In this document: in pieces, positions 21,604 through 29,625 of the stretch
Numbering within the stretch: the stretch's first letter is position 1
How the letters are laid out: every line of letters starts with the position of its first letter
Assembly: GCF_009937975.1 (NCBI RefSeq)
Contig: NZ_AP018441.1
Span: forward strand, 992,001 to 1,056,000
Reading direction: 5' to 3'
DNA: 64,000 nt
Source of the DNA: Undibacterium sp. YM2
Lineage (GTDB): Bacteria > Pseudomonadota > Gammaproteobacteria > Burkholderiales > Burkholderiaceae_D
Translations under genes and position numbers: made by a program
The notes under the pieces: model-generated
What the model was told of the DNA's origin: nothing
Databases searched by the model: none
Seen by the model: only the letters and a program-made list of their open reading frames with translations

Positions 21604-21868
21604 CCATGGTTTTCTGCATCATGAAAGTGCCCTGTGTTGTAGGAATGGGCATCCGTTGACGAGAGTGCCAGCAGCGTTATACTCCACTTGCCAATTTGGC
21701 AATTTTTCGAATCTTTTTGGCCTTGCTTGAAAATATTGCCCGCTCTTGATTTGAACGCCCGGAACTCTTCGCTTGTTAATAATCCGAAAGGATCTGATAG
21801 TGCAATACAGTGCCATTGCTTCATCATCTCCCTCATCTTCAAATGCAGAGCCGGCAAAGATTCGCCGT

Positions 21869-22525
21869 ATGAACACCCCACGCCTGGTCTTTGCTTCGGC
21901 GCTACTTGCCATGTTGACGACCTCTTGTGCGCAAAGCCGTGATGCACCGGCACAGGTAAATAATTCTTCGGGTACTGTCTCTTCCTCAACTTCTATCGCC
22001 AACAAGAAATCTATGGAAACCAATTATCAAAACGCATCTCCAGAAGTGCCGCAAATGACTGCCGAGGAAATCAGCAAGCGTATGCTGGACCTGATAGGCA
22101 AAATCAAGACAGCAGAAGATTTTTCTGCCAAAAATCTGGAGATGGCGACTGGCCTCAAGGTTTACTTTGATCCGATAAATTCCAGGGAATATGGGACTGG
22201 AGCAAAAATCACCGATACCTGGTTTTTTAATATTACCGTGATCTTAGGCAGCAAAGACAGTGAGCGTAGTCGTTTGCTATTTACCTTCGATGATCAGACT
22301 CATAGCCACGCCGATATGACCCCGATCTGCAAAATCGATTTTGAAGCCTATGCAAAACGACTTAACGAGTTCGGCTTTCAACAGAAGCCTGTTTATGGCG
22401 AACATGGTCGTCTCGGTACATGGCGTTTCTCACGTGATGAGATTGTGATTCATATGGACATTCGTGGAGAAAGCAAAGAAAGGCCAAATCACGATTGCGT
22501 CTCCATGATTACCATTAGCGCTTAA
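21869..22525 (+). CDS. Exported lipoprotein-like protein of unknown function, possible immunity protein
   Basis: A 218-aa protein not recognised as a known family. The N-terminus MNTPRLVFASALLAMLTTSCAQSRD looks like a lipoprotein signal (Cys at about 20, though Thr at -3 is not ideal). A Ser/Thr/Asn-rich linker and a folded domain follow (MTAEEISKRMLDLIGKIKTAEDF ... YAKRLNEFGFQQKPVYGEHGRLGTWRFSRDEIVIHMDI). I start at the ATG at 21869, because the open frame upstream lacks signal features. The HEXXH protein begins 12 nt after its stop, so the two are co-transcribed. Envelope export next to a putative toxic enzyme is the usual arrangement of an immunity protein, but nothing proves it. Confidence 0.6.
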   Translation: MNTPRLVFASALLAMLTTSCAQSRDAPAQVNNSSGTVSSSTSIANKKSMETNYQNASPEVPQMTAEEISKRMLDLIGKIKTAEDFSAKNLEMATGLKVYFDPINSREYGTGAKITDTWFFNITVILGSKDSERSRLLFTFDDQTHSHADMTPICKIDFEAYAKRLNEFGFQQKPVYGEHGRLGTWRFSRDEIVIHMDIRGESKERPNHDCVSMITISA

Positions 22526-22537
22526 GGTGGATGGCAT

Positions 22538-23785
22538 ATGACCGGACCAAATGACAAACCCAATGCGGCACCGCCGACTGCTGAGCAAAAGCTTGATCAG
22601 ATCATCAAGGACTTCGGTAATGCCAACAAGACTGCGAATAATAATCCGGGCGATGACCTGGCCAAGGTCCTCGACGCCTCTCCCGATTTGAAGAAACGTA
22701 TCCTCGATTCTGTCGATAAAGGCTACTTAAGTAAATTTCAGGCCCTGCCGCCCAACTCTGGTACTGGCGGCTCGTATGACCCGAGCGCAAAAGCCATCAA
22801 TGTACCGATGGATGTGCTCAAAGGTGCCGACACCAATCCACGCGACAAGGCCGAGTTGATTTTTGTGATGGGGCATGAAATTCAGCATTCTTTCAATGCC
22901 GCAGCGACCAAAAAGATAACGCAGGATTTCATTGATGGCACCACGACACTGGCAAAGAGCAAGGCATCGCCACACGACTATACCAAGCTGACCGAAGATT
23001 TCATCCAGTCATCCCGTAAAGATGAAGCTTCCGCGCATATCGGAGGATTCAATGCGACTGTTTCGCAAGCCAGAAAAGACAATCCCGACGCGACCCTCAA
23101 GGATATCTACAACACCTCCCCAGGGCGTATGAAGGATTTTATTGACGTGACTGGCGTCCGGCCAAATCTTGGTTATGCGATGAAGCCCGGCTTGACTGCC
23201 GATGCAGATATGACCATGTCCTTCTCGAAGGAAAATGTCGCTGCCATGGGCAAGTATTACTTTGATAAACCAGGAAACGTTTCTCGCCTTGGGTCAAATC
23301 ACAATCTCGATTACGCCAACTTCTACGGTAGTTGGGCAGTCAATGTTGCTGGTAACAATGAGAAAGCGTATCAGGATTATTATCACAAAACTGACAAGAA
23401 ATACGCCACCCCGGAAGTGCAGTTCGACATGAAGCGACTGGGCTTGCAACAAGACCTGATCAATCAGAATGTAAAATTTTCAGACAACAAAGCCTTCTCT
23501 TATGTCGATACCAGCGATGGCAAGAAACAGCCTGCAGCTTTCGATCCAAACGCGCATCCCAACCCTGCTCCGCCTGTAAGTCCTGTCACCAGCCATGCAT
23601 TGACGAAGGATATCAAACTTGATCTGCCTGACGGACCATCAGTCCCACTGAACTCGTCGAAGGCTGTGCCCATGTCGCCTGCCAAAAACAGTGCAGACCT
23701 GCTCATGGGCGACGACACGCCATCCAGCCGTTTGCTCAGAAGCGTGCCTGAATCACTTAAAGCTGCTCAAGCCAAACCGGGGTGA
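22538..23785 (+). CDS. Putative HEXXH zinc metalloprotease, candidate secreted effector
   Basis: A 415-aa protein I cannot assign to a named gene. LIFVMGHEIQHSFNAA carries H113-E114-x-x-H117, a zincin core. KDEASAHIGGFNA, with E163 46 residues later, could supply the third zinc ligand in gluzincin style. There is no signal peptide or membrane helix. The N-terminus is a polar, Pro/Ala/Asn-rich leader, and residues 330-370 are Pro/Ser-rich. RBS AAGGTGG lies 7 nt before the ATG. The lack of a Sec signal beside an exported partner resembles effector-immunity pairs of type VI or type IV systems, yet no vgrG, rhs, hcp or secretion gene is in the window. Confidence 0.6.
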   Translation: MTGPNDKPNAAPPTAEQKLDQIIKDFGNANKTANNNPGDDLAKVLDASPDLKKRILDSVDKGYLSKFQALPPNSGTGGSYDPSAKAINVPMDVLKGADTNPRDKAELIFVMGHEIQHSFNAAATKKITQDFIDGTTTLAKSKASPHDYTKLTEDFIQSSRKDEASAHIGGFNATVSQARKDNPDATLKDIYNTSPGRMKDFIDVTGVRPNLGYAMKPGLTADADMTMSFSKENVAAMGKYYFDKPGNVSRLGSNHNLDYANFYGSWAVNVAGNNEKAYQDYYHKTDKKYATPEVQFDMKRLGLQQDLINQNVKFSDNKAFSYVDTSDGKKQPAAFDPNAHPNPAPPVSPVTSHALTKDIKLDLPDGPSVPLNSSKAVPMSPAKNSADLLMGDDTPSSRLLRSVPESLKAAQAKPG

Positions 23786-23945
23786 GCTCAAAAATAATGC
23801 AGGGAAATGCGACAAGCGTGAGAGCTACAGCAAAGTGCTTGCCTTATCGCATAGTAGAATGTGGATTGATGTCTCCGGCGACTGGAACCGCCTCCAGTTT
23901 CTTTCACCGAAATCCTTGCATGTTTTAAGCTGGTACTGGCGTTGA

Positions 23946-24353
23946 TTACTTGTGCAATGACATTCCTTTTACTGTTTTGTCTATCGCTTTCTTTGGCCCA
24001 CGTAAAGCCAGTCCTACCAGGTTCATGTTTGCCGGATCTTCTTCAGCAAATACCTTGCGGTTGACCTCGTCATGACCGGTGGAGAACATGGCGAACACGT
24101 AGGGCAATACCGTAATGTCACGGGCAAGGCCCACCTGATGTGCAGCTTGTAAACCTGCAAGCTCAGCCTCGAAAATCAGTATGGGCTGACCGAACATTTT
24201 TCCGTAGGAATGGCCGTTGGCATCGACATAAGCTTCTCCCATGGCCTCTGGGGCTGCAGATGCTATACCGGTCGCCAGAAAGGCGACCACGTTCATACGT
24301 TGCCAGGCAGGCAGATCGTTGCGAATAATGATGGCTACTTTGGTATCGAACAT
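23946..24353 (-). CDS. DUF2000 family protein
   Basis: A 135-aa protein of the DUF2000 family, whose fold resembles peptidyl-tRNA hydrolase 2-like proteins and whose function is not established. It reads MFDTKVAIIIRNDLPAWQRMNVVAFLATGIA, then GQPILIFEAELAGLQAAHQVGLARD and ALRGPKKAIDKTVKGMSLHK. I chose the ATG at 24353 because AAAGGAG stands 6 nt upstream; the frame is open 8 codons further. It starts 47 nt after the AraC regulator on the same strand, a pairing common in proteobacteria, so the two probably form an operon. Confidence 0.82.
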   Translation of the reverse strand: MFDTKVAIIIRNDLPAWQRMNVVAFLATGIASAAPEAMGEAYVDANGHSYGKMFGQPILIFEAELAGLQAAHQVGLARDITVLPYVFAMFSTGHDEVNRKVFAEEDPANMNLVGLALRGPKKAIDKTVKGMSLHK

Positions 24354-24400
24354 CAGGCGCTCCTTTGAGTAAAACAATATGATAGGAGTGCCCTACTAGG

Positions 24401-25246
24401 TCAGTCTGTAAGATTTGTGCACTGTCGTTGATAATCAGCGGGAGTGAGCCGGTAGGCACGCCGGAACCATAGCGTCAGGTGGCTCTGATCGGCGAAACCA
24501 ACTTCTGACGCGACTTCTGCCGCTGTTTTTCCTGAGGCTAACAAAGCCCTTGCGACACGCAAGCGCAGTCTTATCAGGTAGGCGTGAGGTGATTGGCCAA
24601 AGGCACGCTTGAATTGCCGGGTCAGGCGGAAGCGGTCTATGCCGGAATGCGCCGCCAGCTCGTCCAGCCCGATATTGTCCGGCATCATCGCATGAAGATA
24701 GTCGCGGACACGTGCCATTTCGTTATTGGAATCTTGTTTGATTGATAGTGGACGTTTGTACAGATGGCTGGAAAGCAGTGAAATTAGATGGTCCAGGCTT
24801 TCGTCACGCGCCAGGCGGCCTTCAGCAAAATGGATGGACTGCCATGCTCGCATGGTCATATTGCTCAACATGGCGTCATCCGCCAAAGTATGCCGGAATG
24901 CGCCCTGTAGCGACGAGGCGTCTCCCAGGCCCAGTCGCTGGGTCATACCATTTACCCAGGTTTGAGGAAGATACAACATTGCGTAGGTGAAGCCATTCCG
25001 CTCAGGTGCATGACCGTCGTGTACAGCACCGGGTTCAATCAGTATGGATCGCCCGCGAACGCTGGTGTGTACTGAACCATGGCAATTGAAGCGCTGTATT
25101 CCCTGTTGTGTAACGCCAACCAGCATTTCGTCGTGATCATGTGCGTCGTAAGCATGCCCATGGAAATGCGCGTGGACGCTTTCTATCCCTGTGTCCGGGT
25201 CTCTGCGGATACGTATCCAGTCAGCACTGTCGTCATCTGGCTGCAT
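24401..25246 (-). CDS. AraC family transcriptional regulator
   Basis: A 281-aa regulator with an N-terminal cupin-like sensing domain (VHAHFHGHAYDAHDHDEMLVGVTQQGIQRF, rich in His) and a C-terminal double helix-turn-helix. The second domain shows IGLDELAAHSGIDRFRLTRQFKRAFGQSPHAYLIRLRLRVARALLASG and AAEVASEVGFADQSHLTLWFRRAYRLTPADYQ, matching the AraC signature. It lies directly upstream of the DUF2000 gene. The inducer is unknown. Confidence 0.9.
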   Translation of the reverse strand: MQPDDDSADWIRIRRDPDTGIESVHAHFHGHAYDAHDHDEMLVGVTQQGIQRFNCHGSVHTSVRGRSILIEPGAVHDGHAPERNGFTYAMLYLPQTWVNGMTQRLGLGDASSLQGAFRHTLADDAMLSNMTMRAWQSIHFAEGRLARDESLDHLISLLSSHLYKRPLSIKQDSNNEMARVRDYLHAMMPDNIGLDELAAHSGIDRFRLTRQFKRAFGQSPHAYLIRLRLRVARALLASGKTAAEVASEVGFADQSHLTLWFRRAYRLTPADYQRQCTNLTD

Positions 25247-25375
25247 TCCTGATCTCCAGTTAATTCAATCTACAGATCAAGATACCATAGTCCGGTAGTT
25301 GGAAAGAGATGCAAAGTTTTCCGATTTGACAGGAGGAACTTTATCTACCGCCAGTGCATAGATTCCGGCAGAAAT

Positions 25376-25413
25376 AAAAAAAGCCAGATCGCGCAATTGC
25401 CGCAATCTGGCTT
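25376..25413 (-). terminator. Terminator after tonB
   Basis: Read on the minus strand, AAGCCAGAT and ATCTGGCTT pair around a GC/AT palindromic loop and are followed by a seven-T run, 20 nt downstream of the tonB stop. Confidence 0.9.
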
Positions 25414-25432
25414 GTCCCGGGGAGGGGATTTT

Positions 25433-26110
25433 TTAGCTGCTCAGTGAGAAGCTGATCGTTGCCGTGGCAATCACGGTCAGGGCTTTGCCATCTTCGAGAT
25501 AAGGTTTGAAAATGGCGCGCAGGATTGCTACTTTGGCGGCTTCGTCGAGGCGGTTCGAGCCGGATGATTTTTGCACGTCGACTTTTTCTGCCTGGCCTTT
25601 TTCATTGACGAGTACACGCAAGGTTACTTTGCCTTCTTCGCCCATGCGTCTGGACATCGCTGGATAGTCTGCCTGCGGCGCGCGCACATATTCAACGGCG
25701 CTGATTTGTTTTGGCTGTGCCGGAGCGGCTGGTGCCGGGGCAGTTTCCACTTTTGCTGCTACTGGTGCCGGTTGTGGTGCAGGAGGAGCTGCCTGGGTCG
25801 TAATCTGGTGTACATCGGCCGGTATTTCTACCGCTGGAACAATGTGCGGGACCACAGGTACGGGTACTTGTACTGTCGTCAGTTTTTTCAGAGGGACGGG
25901 CTTGGGTGGTGGTTCTGATTTTACTGCAGGTGGCTCGACAAAAGTCATGACGACTTCTTTGGGCAGCATTTGCACCGCATGCGTCAGCAGACCATGTTGC
26001 AGGGCATAAAACAGGGCCAGGTGCGCCGCGACAATGGCAGCAAGCGACAGGATACGGGATTTGGGGGCGGCAAAGTCTTGTGGGGCTTGTTGTAGGGTGA
26101 GTGTGGACAT
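25433..26110 (-). CDS. tonB: TonB family energy transducer
   Basis: TonB couples the ExbBD proton motor to outer-membrane receptors for heme, siderophores and cobalamin. The 225-aa protein has an N-terminal anchor (SRILSLAAIVAAHLALFYAL, including the functionally important SH-like His) and a Pro/Val/Lys-rich periplasmic spacer from about 55 to 135. The C-terminal TonB domain shows YPAMSRRMGEEGKVTLRVLVNEKGQ and VQKSSGSNRLDEAA. GAGG lies 6-7 nt before the ATG at 26110; the frame opens 4 codons earlier. exbBD are not adjacent. It is the last gene of the hemP cluster. Confidence 0.9.
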   Translation of the reverse strand: MSTLTLQQAPQDFAAPKSRILSLAAIVAAHLALFYALQHGLLTHAVQMLPKEVVMTFVEPPAVKSEPPPKPVPLKKLTTVQVPVPVVPHIVPAVEIPADVHQITTQAAPPAPQPAPVAAKVETAPAPAAPAQPKQISAVEYVRAPQADYPAMSRRMGEEGKVTLRVLVNEKGQAEKVDVQKSSGSNRLDEAAKVAILRAIFKPYLEDGKALTVIATATISFSLSS

Positions 26111-26118
26111 GGTAAACC

Positions 26119-26358
26119 TCACGCAGTGACGGCGTTGGGCTGGAAGTGTAGTTGTTGAATGAAATTCTGGAAGCCGGATGCATTATTGCTTTGCTCATCC
26201 AGGCACTGGCGCATGACTTTGCGTGCGCAACCTGCGCATTTGCCGCAGCAAGTGCCTACATCGAGTTGCTCGCGCAGTTCGGCCATCGTGCTGGCACCCA
26301 TGGCGACAGCCTGATGAATTTTCTTTTCCGATACATTATTGCAAACACATACAATCAT
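26119..26358 (-). CDS. bfd: Bacterioferritin-associated ferredoxin
   Basis: Bfd is a [2Fe-2S] protein that delivers electrons to bacterioferritin so that stored iron can be released. The 79-aa protein has the cluster ligands C4, C6, C38 and C41 (CVCNN and TCCGKC), plus extra Cys at 37 and 44. The C-terminal 25 residues are an extension beyond the roughly 64-aa E. coli protein. It lies 8 nt upstream of tonB and 12 nt after the 110-aa unknown. Iron-starvation control through the Fur-like site ahead of hemP fits its role. Confidence 0.93.
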   Translation of the reverse strand: MIVCVCNNVSEKKIHQAVAMGASTMAELREQLDVGTCCGKCAGCARKVMRQCLDEQSNNASGFQNFIQQLHFQPNAVTA

Positions 26359-26370
26359 GAAGCTACTCCA

Positions 26371-26703
26371 TTAATGCAAATTTTTACCAGAGAAAGCCAG
26401 TAACCAGCCTAATTTGCGCAATCTGGTTTTTTGCGCTGCCTTCTTTTCTACCAGGCTGGCCCATTGTTCGGATAATTGCTGGCAAGTGGCTTTGAGCACA
26501 GGGGCCAGATCCGGCAAATTCGCCAGCGCATTCAAATGTCTTTCTATGACTGATGCCAGCCTGGTGCTGGCTTGCTCAGCCTCTTCCTGCGTCGCACTAT
26601 TCGTGCTGTTGACTGTGTAATGCGACATCAGGTGCAATACCGCAGAAACCAGCAGTTCAGGCTGCTTGGATGTGGCAGTCAAACCCGATAATTCTTCGTT
26701 CAT
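26371..26703 (-). CDS. Hypothetical protein in the hemP-bfd-tonB cluster
   Basis: A 110-aa cytoplasmic protein that I do not recognise. It is mainly helical: PELLVSAVLHLMSHYTVNSTNS, then a helix with EEAEQASTRLASVIERHLNALANLPDLAPVLKATCQQLSEQWASLVEKK, and a basic C-terminus (KTRLRKLGWLLAFSGKNLH). AGGTGG lies 7 nt before the ATG at 26703. Tight spacing to bfd (12 nt) and hemP (45 nt) makes it part of an iron-limitation operon. A role in iron or heme handling is inferred only from this context. Confidence 0.75.
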   Translation of the reverse strand: MNEELSGLTATSKQPELLVSAVLHLMSHYTVNSTNSATQEEAEQASTRLASVIERHLNALANLPDLAPVLKATCQQLSEQWASLVEKKAAQKTRLRKLGWLLAFSGKNLH

Positions 26704-26748
26704 CAGCGTTCCACCTGGCATGTCCAGTCTCCAAGTATGATCAGCGTT

Positions 26749-26964
26749 TCAGGCTGTCAATATCAGCTTGTTCAGTTGCGTAATGCGCAGTCGGTAAATG
26801 CGACCCGCATGATCAATTTCCAACTCACGCTTTTGCTGCATCAAGTCACCGCTCTTGATACGCGGCACTTCTTTTGAAGCATGATTCGTTGCAACAGTTT
26901 TTCTTGTCGCTACTGCTGCATCGGATAGATCAGCATCCTGGTGAATAGCATCATTTGTAGTCAT
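26749..26964 (-). CDS. hemP: Hemin uptake protein HemP
   Basis: A 71-aa protein whose C-terminal half, RIKSGDLMQQKRELEIDHAGRIYRLRITQLNKLILT, is the HemP family core (SxxLL...I.H.G..YRLR.T..GKLILT pattern). The N-terminal 30 residues are a variable extension. In several Burkholderiales HemP is needed to activate heme receptor expression under iron limitation. It is the first gene of the cluster, with RBS AAGGTAAAAT and a Fur-like palindrome 14-44 nt upstream. Confidence 0.9.
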   Translation of the reverse strand: MTTNDAIHQDADLSDAAVATRKTVATNHASKEVPRIKSGDLMQQKRELEIDHAGRIYRLRITQLNKLILTA

Positions 26965-27286
26965 ATTTTACCTTGCAAATCTAAACGATAACAATTCTTA
27001 TTTAGATTATTGAATATTCGAACATGTTTGGCAAGTGTTTTTTATTGATATTCATCAGTTCAAGGTTTACTTTGGCTCTGCTCATTAAAGTGGCAAACTA
27101 AATACGCAGGAGAATTGGCTTGAAAGCAATGCTTTAGGCAAGTGATGACTACTTCTGTATATGAGGGAGCTTGAGTTGCTTACCCAGACATGGTCCGGTA
27201 TGGAAATGCCTGGGCAAGTGTCTGAGGTGCAGTGCTGAGGGAGGGCCGTTCTGGATGTTTGGGTGCTCGGGTGTCTATGGTCTATA
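26965..27286. other. 322-nt intergenic region between psd and hemP
   Basis: Both flanking genes are on the minus strand. The left third holds the hemP RBS and the Fur-like palindrome and is A/T-rich. The remainder, up to the psd stop, shows no convincing gene, and I see no clear terminator for psd. Confidence 0.6.
26978..27008. promoter_or_regulatory. Fur-box-like palindrome ahead of hemP
   Basis: The outer 8-bp arms AATCTAAA/TTTAGATT are perfectly inverted around a core containing GATAACAATTCTTATT. The 19-mer at 26984-27002 agrees with the GATAATGATAATCATTATC Fur consensus at 11 positions by my count. Its location directly upstream of an iron-uptake gene supports Fur control. Confidence 0.7.
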
Positions 27287-28138
27287 TTATCTGGCAGGAT
27301 GTTCAGCCATGGCTTCACCCATGCTGATCGCCTTGGCAGGAGACCAGGCCGGGTTGAACTCCGCCGTCCCTTTGGGGAAGAGCATGACTACGGTTGAACC
27401 AAGCAGGAACTTGCCCATTTCTTCGCCCTTTTTTAGCTTGATTTGCTGGTCATCGTAGCGCCACTCGCGCACCTCGGCACTGCGGGGTGGGTTGACGATG
27501 CCATGCCAGGTAGTGGCCATGCTGCCGACGATGGTGGCACCTACGAGCGTCAGTACAAAAGGACCAAAGGCGGATTCAAATACACATACCACGCGTTCAT
27601 TGCGGGCAAACAAGCCGGGCACACCGCGTGCCGTGGTTGGATTAACCGAGAACAATGCTCCTGGCACATAGATCATGCGCGTCAGACGGCCATCGCAAGG
27701 CATATGTATACGGTGGTAGTCGCGCGGGCTCAGGTACAGAGTGGCAAAGCTGCCATCTTCAAACAGTGAGGCCAGCTTGCTGTCGCCACCGACCAGGGCG
27801 GTAGTGCTATAGCTATGCCCTTTGGCCTGGAATATCTGGTCTTTTTGTATAGGTCCGAACTGGCTGATAGCGCCATCGACAGGACATAACAGGGCGCTGC
27901 TGGCGAGAGGGCGGGCACCTTCCCGCAGCGGGCGGGTGAAAAATTCATTGAAGCTGGCATAGCTGGCGATGTCAGGATTGGCCGCTTCCTGCATATTCAC
28001 ATTGTATTTGCCGACAAACCAGCGTATCAGGCTGGTGGTGAGCTTGCCTGCCTTGGCACTGGCAACTTTACCGGCAAACACGGTCAGTGCCTGTTTGGGC
28101 ATTAAATATTGGGGCAGGACGGCAAGGCGATCGGACAC
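27287..28138 (-). CDS. psd: Phosphatidylserine decarboxylase proenzyme
   Basis: Makes phosphatidylethanolamine at the inner membrane from phosphatidylserine. The 283-aa proenzyme has the self-cleavage motif LGST, with the serine at 248 becoming the pyruvoyl group. The charge-relay residues lie in CPVDGAISQFG and in YHRIHMPCDG. The N-terminal region FAGKVASAKAGKLTTSLIRWFV and NEFFTRPLREGARPL are typical. It is divergent from the HD-GYP gene, with the two starts about 180 nt apart. Confidence 0.97.
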   Translation of the reverse strand: MSDRLAVLPQYLMPKQALTVFAGKVASAKAGKLTTSLIRWFVGKYNVNMQEAANPDIASYASFNEFFTRPLREGARPLASSALLCPVDGAISQFGPIQKDQIFQAKGHSYSTTALVGGDSKLASLFEDGSFATLYLSPRDYHRIHMPCDGRLTRMIYVPGALFSVNPTTARGVPGLFARNERVVCVFESAFGPFVLTLVGATIVGSMATTWHGIVNPPRSAEVREWRYDDQQIKLKKGEEMGKFLLGSTVVMLFPKGTAEFNPAWSPAKAISMGEAMAEHPAR

Positions 28139-28315
28139 GGCGACTCACTTTTCAAAATGTACAGGACAGGGATTATAACGTTGAGCGGGCAAAAGCCTGC
28201 TGTTTCTGCGCTAATCGCAGCAGCATCGTCAGAAATTGTTTCTCCTGAGCTAAGGTTTTTGCAAATGAGGGGGGCGTATGCTATCGTCAATAGAAATACT
28301 TATTATTGCGTCCCC

Positions 28316-29620
28316 ATGTCTGATGATAGCCAGCTAATTGTGATTGATCAGATCCGGATTGGAATGTTCATCAAACTCGACCTGAGTTGGTTCCAGCATT
28401 CTTTTCCGATGAATTCGTTCAAGATCACCAGTCAACATCAGATTGACGACCTGATCGCGCTCAAGCTCAAGCACGTACGCTATATCCCGTCCAAGTCTGA
28501 TCCTGTCGCTGCCAAGCCGCTTAATACTCCCCACGCTGCACCTGCCAGCTTGCCCGATACCGCACCCAAAAAGGTGTACGCCAGCATCATGGATGCCAAG
28601 CGTGCCCGATTTGAAAAACTGCAAAAGCAGCGCGATGAAATCGCCCGCTGTGAAGAAAAATTCGTGCAGGCTGCCAGCGTGGTCAAAAATATCAACCGCC
28701 TGATTTTTTCCAGACCCAAAGAAACCATCATCGAAGCAGGCAAGCTGGTCGATAGCATGTCAGAAGTGCTACTCAGCGGCAACGACACCGTCATGCACCT
28801 GATACAACAGACAGCGGGCAATGAGGAATTGTATTTTCATACATTGAATGTTTCTGTGCTGGCGATGATGCTGGCCAATGAAATGAAATGCAGCGATGAA
28901 ATGATCAGGGAAATAGGTATTGCCTCTCTGTTCCATGATCTGGGCAAGGTCAACGTGCCTGAGCATATCGTTAACAAGACAGAGCCACTGACCAGGCCCG
29001 AGCAAAATTTCTTTGAGCTACATCCTGAATATGGGGTTGAGGTTGGCAAGAAGGCAGGCTTGCCACCAGTGGTGCTGGACGTGATTGCCCAGCATCATGA
29101 ATTCATGGATGGTAGCGGCTACCCTCGTCAGTTGAAGGGAGACGCAATCAGCATGCATACGCGTATTGTGACGATCGCCAATGTGTACGATAATTTGTGC
29201 AATCACAATGACCCCAAGCAGTCATTGACCCCGCATGAAGCCTTATCGACCATGTATGCACACAGGCGTTCACAGTTTGATGCTGCCATCATGGCTACCC
29301 TGGTGAAGAGCCTGGGGGTATATCCACCTGGTACTCTGGTCAGATTATCAAATGAGGCCGTTGGTCTGGTCATGAACGTGAATGTAGGCAAGCCCTTGCG
29401 GCCACGCGTGCTGGTGTATGACGCCGAGATTCCCAAGGAAGATGCAATCATTCTGGATCTCGCAGAAGAGAGTAAGGAATTATCCATCAATGCCAGCATC
29501 AGGCCAGGTCTATTGCCCAGGGCAATCTTCAATTACCTGAATCCGCGCAAAAGGGTTAATTATTATTTTGACTCACAATCGAAGAAAACACAGGGTGGCC
29601 CTATACCAGGCCAGAAATAG
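28316..29620 (+). CDS. HD-GYP domain protein, probable cyclic-di-GMP phosphodiesterase
   Basis: A 434-aa cytoplasmic protein. The N-terminal about 110 residues (DQIRIGMFIKLDLSWFQHSFPMNSFKI) are the DUF3391 domain often fused to HD-GYP. The catalytic domain is intact: H207-D208 in ASLFHDLGK, HPEYG, AQHHEFMDGSGYP (266-270) and a following IANVYDNLCN. These residues bind the metal centre that hydrolyses cyclic di-GMP. Start choice: ATG at 28316 gives the usual MSDDSQLIVIDQIRIGMFI opening; an ATG at 28264 with a weak AAGG upstream is an alternative. It is followed after 5 nt by a histidine kinase, so the two are co-expressed. Confidence 0.9.
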   Translation: MSDDSQLIVIDQIRIGMFIKLDLSWFQHSFPMNSFKITSQHQIDDLIALKLKHVRYIPSKSDPVAAKPLNTPHAAPASLPDTAPKKVYASIMDAKRARFEKLQKQRDEIARCEEKFVQAASVVKNINRLIFSRPKETIIEAGKLVDSMSEVLLSGNDTVMHLIQQTAGNEELYFHTLNVSVLAMMLANEMKCSDEMIREIGIASLFHDLGKVNVPEHIVNKTEPLTRPEQNFFELHPEYGVEVGKKAGLPPVVLDVIAQHHEFMDGSGYPRQLKGDAISMHTRIVTIANVYDNLCNHNDPKQSLTPHEALSTMYAHRRSQFDAAIMATLVKSLGVYPPGTLVRLSNEAVGLVMNVNVGKPLRPRVLVYDAEIPKEDAIILDLAEESKELSINASIRPGLLPRAIFNYLNPRKRVNYYFDSQSKKTQGGPIPGQK

Positions 29621-29625
29621 CAGAA

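Noticed and set aside
27085..27318. 77-codon frame between psd and hemP
   Set aside because: No RBS and composition unlike a protein; it runs into the psd coding end.
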